Positions 35,001-47,000 of a stretch of 64,000 bases of DNA are shown piece after piece (within the stretch, counting starts at the first letter, position 1; the number at the start of each line of letters is the position of its first letter). The notes under the pieces are model-generated. The model did no database searches. It was not told where the DNA came from and saw only the letters and a program-made list of their open reading frames with translations. Origin of the DNA: Turbatrix aceti (Eukaryota > Nematoda > Chromadorea > Rhabditida > Panagrolaimidae). Position numbers and translations under genes: made by a program. The stretch is from assembly GCA_963969345.1 (NCBI GenBank), contig OZ017767.1, positions 1,426,001-1,490,000 on the forward strand, read 5' to 3'.

Positions 35001-38000
35001 TGCTTTTTGGACCCTGTTTTTGGACGGTTTTTTGCGTAAAAATTTCGCTGCTGTTTTTTGTTAATTACGACTAGTTTGCAAATTGTTATGTGTTTTGCAT
35101 TTTATTAGGACCCTAACACAAACAGTCTGACATACTAAAATTGAACACGCATTCATGATCAAGGAAATTTAGAAAACTTTGTTTTTATTGGGTGGAACAT
35201 AATTTTTGCAAATAACGAAAAAATTAGACGTGAAAGACGTAAAGCCCTTCGACTTTCTTCTTTTCCATTTCTTTCACGTATGCAGACATTTTAAAACAAT
35301 CTACTGATGTGAGTTGTTGTCCATCGAAATCAACCACAGACCAAACCGGTAACTTGCTTTGGGGGCTGAAATGGGGGTGGCTAGCTAAATCGCATGTATG
35401 TATGCATGTTGATACCACTCCTTTCCCTGTCTTCGGTCTTCGGGGCATGATGTCCTTTTCTCATGGGCTTGCGCATGGTCAACAACTTTTTCTTCGGACA
35501 CGCATCGCATCAGCGGCGTGAACGTGTGTGTGTCATCGATGGGTTTTTATCGGAAATGCGTTGTCTTGTGATGCGTTCAATTAATTTTTTTGACGGTATT
35601 GTGATCAGTTAATTTTTCATTTGATAAATAGAAAATAGTCACGAATACAACGCATTTTTACGCTCATTTTCTTACTTTTTGATGACCGTGAATTTTTTTA
35701 TTCCAAGCGAGCTTGACGAGGCCTAATTTTTTTTTTGAGATAATGTTCACCTGTTCAGGTGTATTTTCTTGCTTGAGCACTGAAGCGTGTTGAACGAGGG
35801 CGATTTGTGCTAAATGTTTATTATCATAAATTTTTCTGTAACGATAGAGGTCATTTATTTCTCTTCAGCGTTCTTCATTTTCATGGTCGGAGGAGGATTT
35901 GTTCAGACGTCTTCCAAGAGGAGACAGGATTTTGACGATCCTCTGGGCGCACGTGTGGTCTTTAGTGCCGTACTCGGTAATGCTGAGATTTCTTTTAAAG
36001 CAAGTTTTTTTTCTTGGGGAAACAATTTTTTTTTTCAAATTAAAAAAATTTTAAATTATTTTTTTCATTTCCCAAAATAATTTTTTTTCCCATCAGGAAC
36101 CCCCAAATCTCCGTCGAATGCACTCAAATGCGTCGGTCAAGTCATCACCGGCATCCACCCACGCAAACCACCCCCATCACCCATCCGGGCTTCCGCCGAT
36201 GCAACATCCCCTGCTCGCGTTCGACGAAGTCAAACTCAACGGCAAAACCATGAGTTTGACCAATGTAGAGGTGAAAAATGCCTTCAAACCCAAGTTTCTG
36301 TTTATTTTGAAGGTTTTAGAACCCCGCGGCTGAAGTCGACAGACTGCAACGACAGCTCTACGACGCACAAGTTTGTGTAAGTTTTTTTTCCTTTTTTTCT
36401 TTGAACGCACGAATGAGTTGTTTGCAGAATTATCGTCTGAACCATCAGCTGGGACAGCTCGCGTCCAAGGACTGGAAGCGTGAAGAATCGGTTTTGAAGG
36501 TCGGTTTTTTTGGAAGTTTTTTGGAAGGCTTTGACATTATCCGTTACTTGAGAAAATTATTTTTTGCCGTTTACGGCAAATGCAGAAATTTTTCAAAAAG
36601 AATTTGCTTTTGGTATTAATTTTGTAAAACAAAAACTCAGCGTTCGTTATAATTTTTTTGATGAGGTCATCATGATTTTGGGAAAATTGAGGCTTTTTAT
36701 GGGACAATCCGGTCGGTATCCATGGAGATCTGCCAATCTCTTCCAGTATGTTTGGGGCTTAGTGTTCACTTGTTTCGATTTTTGCTTACTGGTGACAGAA
36801 AATTTTTGTTTATAATTTTTTTTTAGAATTTTTTATCTTGTTTTTATAAAAATCTGTTTCTGAACAATATAATTTTTTTACTTTTTTTCTTACTTTTTTT
36901 AAAAGTGTGTTGCAAATTTTGTTAAGGACAAAACAATTTTTTTCTATATTTTTGTGCAAAAGAGAGCAAATATTTTTTTAATTCTTGCAAACGATAATCA
37001 AAATTGACCGCCCCTGACTGAGTCCTGGTCATTTTTTTGACCAATAAGAGCGTCCCTTAATTTTCAATAACCATTTCTAACCGTGTTGTTTTGACGTTAA
37101 CCCTGTCAAAATTAGCCCAAATCCTTACTTACAACCTCCACCGTCACAATCTTCACATCAGCGGCGGCTGTCATCAGCCCGCGCAGCACGCTGGGAACGA
37201 CGACGAGGACGAAGACGTAGTACGTGCTTGGGTCGAGGAGCAAGGAGAACAGGTAAATATACGAGTGAGGAGTGAGAGATCGACACTTGCAAGTCACCGC
37301 CGCCGCGCCGACTGTCTTGCGCACTGACCTCACCTCACATCACCTCACCGCCTTCGTTGGCGGTCTCGTCTCACCACCTCGTCCAGCTGGGTGGCGACGA
37401 CGACGACAACTGACCACCTCCCCTCCCCTCCCCTCCCTGTTCTTTTTCGGAGTGGACTGTCTTGTGTCGTGTTTTGCACGCTGTCTTTGCTGTTTTGTCG
37501 ATCACTTTTTTTTGTGTGCTTGACCGATTACCTCACGCAAACGTGTACAAGAGGGTCGATTTTGGGGCCTATTACTTTGGTTTATTTCAAAATCCAAATT
37601 TAGCCATCACAATTTTTTTCGGAGAAAAAAAACGCTATTATTTCTATAAAAAAATCGATTTACTTGTAATTACCTGTTTCTGGGGTGGTCAAGGACCTTA
37701 TATTTTTTTAAAGCAAATTTATAGTTTTTTATCGCTTCAAGCATGATTTTTCTCCCCCCGAGGCTACGGCCAAAGTTGCCTGCTATTTTTTGTGTCCTCG
37801 TTGTACACGCTTACTTGGTTTACCCCGGCGCATAACAAAACTAACGTGTCTCTTCTTCTTGTATTGTCGCATACTTTTTTCCTCCCTTTTTTCCTTTCTC
37901 ATCGACCTGCCAGGTTGGTTGGTGGTTACGTAGCCGCCAGCAGCCAGCATCTATCCTGCGTTGTTTTTTTCCAGACGCGTTGCATTGCATCTTTTTTTCC

Positions 38001-41000
38001 AGCTTTTTTTCGGATGCGGACCGTGTCGATATGTAGTACGCCATGACTTTTTTCATCTTTTTTCCAGATTTTTATTGCATAGAAATTTTTTTGAACGTTG
38101 TAGAATTTTTTTTGCGCCGCGTGCAGGATTCCGTATTCATGCACTCGTCGTTCAGGAGATTATCCATCTGCATTATCGCATGTTGAGAGGTTTATTGATT
38201 TTTTTTCGGTAAACTTTTGTATGTATTTATGTACCTCGTTTGTTCGTCATTCGCGGGTTCAAAATTGAAAAACAAAGACAGAAGATCAAAAATCTGCACT
38301 CATTTTTGTTTTTAAAGAATGTTGTTGATAGAAATGTGTATCGCAACTTGATATTCATCTTTTTTTGTACTTTTTGAGTCGATTGGAATCGTGGAACGAG
38401 TCGAATGCATTCCACGATTCATCAATAACCTGACGTTTCCGTTATCACTGATTTGTCATCCTTGTTGGATTTTTTTGCACTAAAAGACACGCTGGGTTTG
38501 TTAGCTTATCAATTATACATTTTTATATGTACATTTTTTTGTGTTGTAAATAGGTGGCTTTTTAGTAAAAATTTGAAAATGATTGTAATTTTGTGTTGAC
38601 TGTACATACGTATATTTTAAAAATTTTGTTTACGTATTTTGTTATAAAAATATGCTTTTTTGTACAAAATACGTAAGTGGACTGTACACATACATACATA
38701 TTTTTTTGAATTTAATCGATGGACTATTATTTTTTCACGATCGTTATTTTTTTGCCCAAAACTCGTAAAAAAGTAAAATAACAATTCCAAAACCGAAAAA
38801 AAGATTGTTTTTCTTTTTATTCTTTTCCTGATGGGGATCGAATTTTACACGCCCGATCAATCAAATTCACCAGGCAAGATCGTTAGCTCATTTTTTTGTT
38901 CGTTGTAAATTCCTCCTTTGACTCGATTTGAGCATTGCATCTTTACAAAACTTATTGAGGACGAAAGACCGAACGAGAAGGAGAAAAAAAGATTTTGAAG
39001 GATCATTGTCGTTTCACGCGCTTTCTTTTTCCACTTGTTCGTTTTTGTAGACGACCGAATTGGATAGAATGAATGAACGGAGGGGTAAAGAATATAAATT
39101 TTGTTTAACATTGCACAATGATCATTAAAGGATGGTAGACGGGAGACAGAGTCGATCGACGGATAAGTGGTGGTTGTGGAGAATTCCAAAAAAACATGAC
39201 AGTCTTTTTTTATTTGACGGACCTAAAAAAACTACTAATACGTTCATTTTAAGTGGAAATATTTATTTTTTTTTTATAACGAATAGAAAATTTGTTGTAT
39301 ACATTTTTTAACACCAAAAATTATTCCACGAATTATAATAATACAACTAGCAAAAACTTGAATAATCTATTCACGCACGTTGATGCATACTAACACCCTC
39401 CCCGAAAAGCATTGATTACATCGATGAAAACTGTACTATATGTGCGAAAGACAACCATGCGTGATGGTCGATGGATGCTGGTAGCGTTATTGTTATTCTT
39501 TCCAACCGTTCCCTCAATATGCCTCTGTTTTTCACACATGTTTGTCACCGATGTATCCACGGATGATTGTTAGTAGTGAACAACATTCCAGATGATCGAC
39601 TAAAAATGTTTCTTTTTCATAGAAAAAAATTGTTTAGTTTGTTGTTTTTACCTGTTCGAGAACTCGGTAAATTTTCATCCAAATATGAACTGTAATTTCT
39701 GACATGGATTCGGTGCCCATGACATCTGTTAGCATTTGCATTAGTCCTAAAAAACTTATTTTAAGCGAAATTAGGAATTTTAAGGTCAAATTTGTTTTTA
39801 TGGCGAACGGGATAAATTTTGGATTACCAAAAGATAGGTCCTCAGTTCGAATCCCAATGTCGGCAAATTTTTTCTCGAAATTAATAAAAATAAAAACAAA
39901 CCATGCAGAAAAGCCTTTCTCATGAGCGTAGGACAAACATCCATCATCAAACATTCCGTTACAAACTGCTGTAACTTTTTGGGCAACTCTCTAAACCCTT
40001 TTTCTGGTTTATAAGTTTTTATCGTCGTGTTCAGTGCTTTGATAATTTCGTTTGAAAACATGCTAAATGCCAGCGATTGCTCCGGCAATTTTACCGGAAA
40101 CGATACTTTGTACTGCTCGAGGAGTTCTTCGTATTTCTAAAAAAACTTTTTTATGTTTAAACAAAAAATGTTTCCAAACCAGCAGCGCGTGCTTTGTGAC
40201 CGCCTGACCAGCAGGTGTGAACCCAAACTGTCGAACTTGTTCCCAGATAGCCTTGACGTTGTTCATTTCGTTGAGTGTTACACACTCACTAATGTAGACG
40301 TGCCTCTGGATTGCAATGCCATGCGCGATGTTTGACTTTATCTGATGCCAGAGATTGACCCATCCTTTGACCAGGTCGGAATCCATGGCTGGATCTGCTT
40401 CGAAGAGTGACGTCATAAAGCCTTCCTGAACCAGTTCAAAATGCGGTTCTCCAGCGTCGTAGAAAAAGTGGCGAGATCCGAGGTCGCGTAGAAGCTTTAC
40501 CATTGTATGGGGATCGTCCAGGTGGTCCATGAGAACTGTTATGCCGGCTTGCATGGATGAACAGTGGTGACTGAAAAAAAAATTTGGATAAAGGGGATCG
40601 AATTTTTTTTTGTGGCGCAGGGGTTAAAATTTTTTTGGGTGATCAGAGGTCTTGTGTTCGAATCCGGACGGGATACACTTTTTCTTATTACATATTTTTG
40701 AACTTTCTGAGCTTTTTGAAGCACTCACCGAAACCGACTGTCATTCAAAACAGTCTCCTGCCACGCTTCATCGGTAAAATCCGCTCCTTTCATAAACTGC
40801 CACATTGGACGCGTCTGAGGATACTTGTCGACGACGTATAACAGAGTTTTCCTCATCAATATCTGTTGTTGATTGTTTTTTGCCATGAGCAGCCAATGAG
40901 CTCTCGCTAGCATGCAGCAGTCCATTTTCTTGCTGTTCATCGACAATGACGATAGCTTGCCGGGGTCTCCGATATCCGAGGCATTGGCGATATCCGTCGA

Positions 41001-44000
41001 CTCTATTTCTCCCGGTGAATTTCGTACAATGTTGGCGATCAGTTTCTCGTCGGTATACGATGCCCGACGGAGCACAGGTTCGATCGGGGAGAACGAGCGC
41101 ACCGAACTGCTGCCGTCTTCGGAGTAGAGGTGGTCTGTGGTGTCGATGGAGGCTTGGGGGTAGTTTTTGAGGTGCTGAATGGTTTAGTTTTAGGATACAC
41201 CCTGCTATTTAAGATTTTTTAGTTTTCTCTCACGAATAAAATTAAAAATAAATATTTTTCACTGTGCTTTAAAACTTTAAAAATATTTTTTTTCTTTTTT
41301 TTGATATTTTAAATACAATAAAATTTTCTTACAACAAAATGCTAAAATTCGAAATTTGTCGATTTAAAAAAAACTCACCTGCATTTCTGCCATGTTGACC
41401 AATTTTCACTTAAGGATTTAAAAAACAAGACAACAGTGTCAGCCGGCAGCGCCTTTGCTGGACAAGACTACCAACGGGCAAACGAAGACGCGCTCCCGTG
41501 CTTTATAAAGTTCAGGCCATGTGCGGACGCCTAATCCGCATGATTTCTGACATTTTACATGACATTTTCGAGGGCTTTGGGGTTGGAGACCTATGCTCAT
41601 GCTATTTTGGCACGCCATATTTCTGCGAATGACGACCTGGTTTTTTTGAGGGCGGATTGAACTTTTAGCACCTATTGACTTTTTTTGGATCTGTTTGGAA
41701 TTATTTAGGCTGGTTTTAATGGCCTCAAACAAGATTCAATACATAAAAGGTATCACAAAAGTCCAATTATCAAAATTTCATGCTTTGGTACTCTGTTTTT
41801 TTTTATTATTGTTTTCTGATAACAAAAATCCATTTAACAGCTGAACTGTTATAAACGTCAGCCACGATCGCGATTGGTTACGTAACCACGACCATGACAG
41901 TCCGTTTTGCTCTGTTTACTTTACATTTTTTTTTCTAATTTTTTCCCGCTTACAAGCGAACTTTTAGATAGTTATGAAGAAAACTTTTATTGATTGAACG
42001 ACTCACGCCACAAGGTGTGATTCAGAAGGTGCGGAAACAAAAAAAAGTTTTATTGTTTGTGTTTTTTTGTTATTGGTAGCCAAAAACCAGGAGGAATGGA
42101 TGTGTGTGACTTTTATTTTCTATAATGTTTCTGTTTTTTTGGTGTTTTGTGTGAACTAATTCAAATAGTCTATTTTTTGATGCTTTCTCTATTGAATACA
42201 CATTTGATAAAGTTTGTAATTGGATCCCATTCATGTGTCTACTGTCTTGCTCTCACAGTCGTCCATCAGTCATTGTTGATAGCATCTGATTTATTTTAAC
42301 GTCAGTGTAGCATAAACTCACATTTGTCTATGATTTTGCTTGTTTACTAAATTTCAGAATTTTTTTCCTCGCGGTTACGATTTTTTTCATTTAGTTTCGG
42401 CAAAAAAAACTTGTGACGTATTTTTTTCAGACATCGGGTCGCTCATTGAATCTTAATTTTAATTATTATTGGTCGCAGTCCGGATAAATAAAATTCCCGC
42501 AATCACAAAGGTGCCACCAGTTATGAGAATACCCAGAAATAATTTCAAAATATACCGGACAAGACGTTAGAAGGAAAAAAGCTTATTTCAAAAATACGGT
42601 CAAAAAAGGGAGATCAATAATTTATGATTGCCACGCTCGGTCAAAAAAGTTTCGTTATGGATAATGTCAAAGCTCTACAGGTTTTTTTCCATCTGATTTA
42701 AAAAAAATTATTACGCTCATTTCTTTCAGAAAGCTGTCAAGGATAAAACAGTCGAAGTTGAAACACTCAAAAAGCGACTCGAAAAAGCAGAGCGTGATCG
42801 GTAAGTGCTATTTTTTACCTGAATTGTAAAAAAGTTATACTGGACCCGCGGGGAATTGAACCCCGGACCTCCCGCATGCTAAGCGGGCGCTCTACCACTG
42901 AGCCACGGGCCCGTGGATTTTCGCAAAAATGATCTCTTTAAAAATCCCCCTTTGTGCCCTTAGGGCATGACTGAAGTCTTTTTCAGCAACGCAGCAACCT
43001 TACTGCAAAATTTTTTGTCTTTGCTGAAAAAACGCAGCGCATCCCTGAAATAACTTTTTTTGTAATTTAAAGTGCCAAAAATAGCAGAACTTCTTAACTT
43101 ACGATTATCCCATTGCATAACACCGTTTTTCACCCTGGTTCTTATCCAGGTGCAAGAAGATTGACTTGAAGTGGATCAGTTGGGGTAGGGAAAGTTTTGG
43201 CACTTCTGCGCCCAGTTCAATCCGATCGTCTTGCGCGGCCGGATGCATTCATCGCAACTTTTTCTTCCGGTGCACTCGGCTTCGGATGACTAACGAAGTA
43301 GCTAAGCGGGTGTGTAAACATTGCGAGATGTCGAGTCTAGGCTGTTGCTGTTAATCTTCCATCCGGTGTCACGCAATAACTTTTTTGTCTGACTGGCGAG
43401 AAATGGATGGACATTTGCTATTCACGTGCTTGCGTCACATCCGGTCGCCATTTCGATACATTGGCAGTTTTTTGCTTCTTGGTGTTTGAGCGAAAATTCA
43501 ATAAATCCAATTTTTCTTTTTTTTGAAATCCTTTTTATGAACAAAAATTTTTTTTTACAAATCCCCAACTTTTATCCATCCACCGAACTTTCGAAAAACT
43601 TGAGATCTCTTAATGGAGTTGCGCAAAAAAAAAGTACTGCAAGTCACTTTTTGTACAACAACTACTACACGATTCAAGTGGATGGACGGACGCAGGCAGA
43701 CACGACGCCATCAAAGTAGCCGTCCCCGTTTCCCTACCTGACTGACTACCTGTATTTTGGGAAAGCAAGGGTCAAAGGTCACTTGAGCTTACGGCAGACA
43801 GGCAAGCATCAAGTGGCGGCGCCAAAGTGCCGCTGCTCAACAGAGAAAATTGAGCATATGCCATTTTAGGGTTGGGGAGCTACTTATCGACGCACTTGAG
43901 AGTACACTTTCCGCTTTGATCTGCTCTGAGGGGATGGGAGTACAGTATTGGGTAAAATGAGGTGATGAAGGCATTTTTTCCTAAAAAAAATTGAAGTAAA

Positions 44001-47000
44001 ATTTTTTGCCCTGAAAAAATACCGTAATCTCACATTCAATTTTTTCCAGAAGGCAATTAGAATCCCGCCAACCCCCTAACATCCAATCTCTCCAAGGCGA
44101 AAAGCGTGAATTGCAAATAGCCCTCGAGCGAGAAGAAACCGAAAAACATGAACTCTTCATGCAGATCAACCAGCTCATCGGCGAGCTCGCAGACCTCAAA
44201 GGCAATGGCCCAAACACGCAGGATGTTGAAGAACTCCGGGGAAGACTCAAGGTTGCCGAGCACGAGCGTGACGATCTCAAGCGAACAATTTCCATGCAGG
44301 AAGCCGCGAAGAAAGTCGCTCTCGACGATCTTCTGGCTGTCAGGGAACAACACGAGCGAGTCAAACAGCTCTCGGAACTCGAAAAGCAGAGATTGAAAAA
44401 TGAAATTGCCGAACAACAAAAACAGGTACAAATCAAGGAAGCCGCGTTGCAGAGCCTCAGGCTGGCCAAGGTGACCACTGAGCCGACGGTCAGTCAAGAT
44501 GAAGTTGACAAGTTAATTGGCGAAAAAACAGAGCTGGCCAGACAGGTGGAAGAGAAGGAAGAGGAAATTCAGAGGCTGAAGGCTGCCAAGGCTGATGAAA
44601 TTGAGAGAATTAATCGGGAACAGGTGAGCAATTTAAAAAAAAAATTGAACGTGATACACGTTATTCGGAAACAGAGTTCAAGTTGTTCAAAACATTTTCC
44701 TCAAACATGATCTGTACTTTAATTTTTTTTAGGCTTCGAAGCTAAAAACCCTTGAACTAGCGATGGAGCGTACACAAACCGAACTGCATGCTGTCAACTC
44801 GTCCCTCGAAACCACGCTCGAGAAAGAAAATCATCTCAAAACGGAACTTGCTTCTACAACGGCTTCTACGTCTCAGGTTGTTGCCGAACTCAACGAAAGG
44901 ATCAAGAGCCGAGAAACCCGGATTGCCGAGTTAGAAGCTGTGGTCGATGCTAGCAGAACGGCATCTGAAGCCCAGTCTGGAGAACTTGAGGGCAAACTCA
45001 GTCAAGTACAAAAACAAATTTCAAATCTATCAATTTCGCTTCAAGACAGCGAAAAAGCAAAACGGGATGCCGAAGAAAAGATTCAGACTTTGAACGGGAA
45101 ATTGAGAGACGCGGAAGAAAAACTTGCAACAAAAGAAAAGGATTTGGGATCAAAGATTGTGGTTCTGGAAACCATTCAGAAAGATTTGGCCGGTGTGAAG
45201 GCTGAAGTCGAAGGTGAAAGGGCGCAAAAGTGAGTTTTTCTATTTTTGAAAAAACATTAAAAATGTTTGGCATAATTTAGTTTTTTTTAGTTTCAAATAT
45301 GTTCGACGCTATTCGACAATTTTTTTAATATTTACTTTTTTTAGAACAAAATCCCAAGAAGCCTTGAAAAAGCTATCTTCCGAACTCGACCTCCACAAAG
45401 CCACAGTCGCGGACTACAAAACCCGGGTCGCAGCTTTGGAAGAAGAAAACTCCAAGCTGATGGAGAAGGCTTCCGTCGAAGAAGAACTCATGACTCTCGT
45501 CAAATCGCTCCAGGAAACACGAGCTTTGGTCTCTGCAAAGGAAACCGAAATCTCAAGCCTTCGTTCCAAAATGTCAGATCAACAGGATGACACTGACAGA
45601 ATGGCCACCGAGTTGGAACAGACGCAAGACGCTCTCAAACGCATCGAAGACGAGTACGAACGACTCGTGCAACAGCAAAGCCAACGTGATGAAACTGAAA
45701 CACGCATCGTTGCCCTCAATGCTGAGTTTTCGTCTGAGAAGGTCAAAAGCGCTCAGAAAGAGGCTGAAATTGCGGAGCTGACAAAGATCCAAACGCGACT
45801 GCAGTCCAAGGTCGATGAACTGAAAGCTGAGGCGGATACCAGGCTGGAAAGACTGCTCAAGGTCGAAACCGAGAAAAACCACCTGGCTACCACCAACGAA
45901 GAAAAAGCAGCCACCATCGCCTCCCTAGAATCCAGGATGACAAATTGGCAGAATCAATCTGCGACAGAATCTGGCAAGATCAGTCTTCTGAACGACCAGA
46001 TCAAGGAATTAGAACAAAAGTTTGCTGGTGTTCAAACGGAGAAGGCTTCTCTCACTGCCCGACTCTCGGCACTGGAATCCGAGACTTCCGGTCTCAGGTC
46101 AGAGCTTTCAAAGTCCCGTGCCGAAATTGTCGAAGTCACAGCAGAAAAGGAAGCTGCCGAAAACGTGGCCGAGCAGGAGATGGCAAAGGCTGAAGAACTT
46201 TCTGGACTCGTCGAAAAGCTCGAACAGGAGGAAAAGAAGGTCCAAGAAATGTCCCAATCGTTGATGCAGCTTGACGTTCTCACGTCCCAGTTGAACGAAC
46301 ATCACCGGAAGCTGGAGATTGCTTCTGGGGATAATGCGGCACTCAGGGTTCGTTTTTGGATTTTTTGAAGACTTAGCAAAGTTCGAAAATGTTCGAAATC
46401 CTAATTTTATTGTTTCCTTACTTAGTTCTTTAGTTTTCTTTAATAAAAATTGAGTTTCGAAAACGGTTCTAAAAATTTGCTACAAAAGTTCTAAATAAAA
46501 ATTTTTAGAACGAAATCCAAGCAATGAAAAACATCCTGCAAAACAAAGAAGACGAACTTGAAGCCCAAAAAGTTGCCGTTCAAACCCAGCTGACGGCGAA
46601 CGAGCGGGCAGTGGTCGTCCAACTCGAAGAATCCCAGCTTGCACGTGCTAATGCCGAGCACACGATCGAGGAGATGAAGCTTGAACACGCCGAACAGATG
46701 AAGAAGGCCCGTGAAGACATGGATGGATCACTTCGACGCCTGACTGATTTGCTAACCGATGTCAATAAGCGTCTCGACGCAGCTTCGACCGAAAAAGACG
46801 CTCTTTTGGCTGAAAAAGCCGAATGGGCCGAGTCGAGAAAGCAAATCGCCGACCTCCAACAACAACTTGTGATCCTGAAAAATGAAAAGCAAGCTATTCT
46901 GAAGGAGAAAGAATCTCTGGTTACCAGCACGCCGGAAACCGAGTCTCTGAAGCTGAAAATCTCTGAATTGACAGAAGAAAACGCGAGATTGGCAGCCGAT

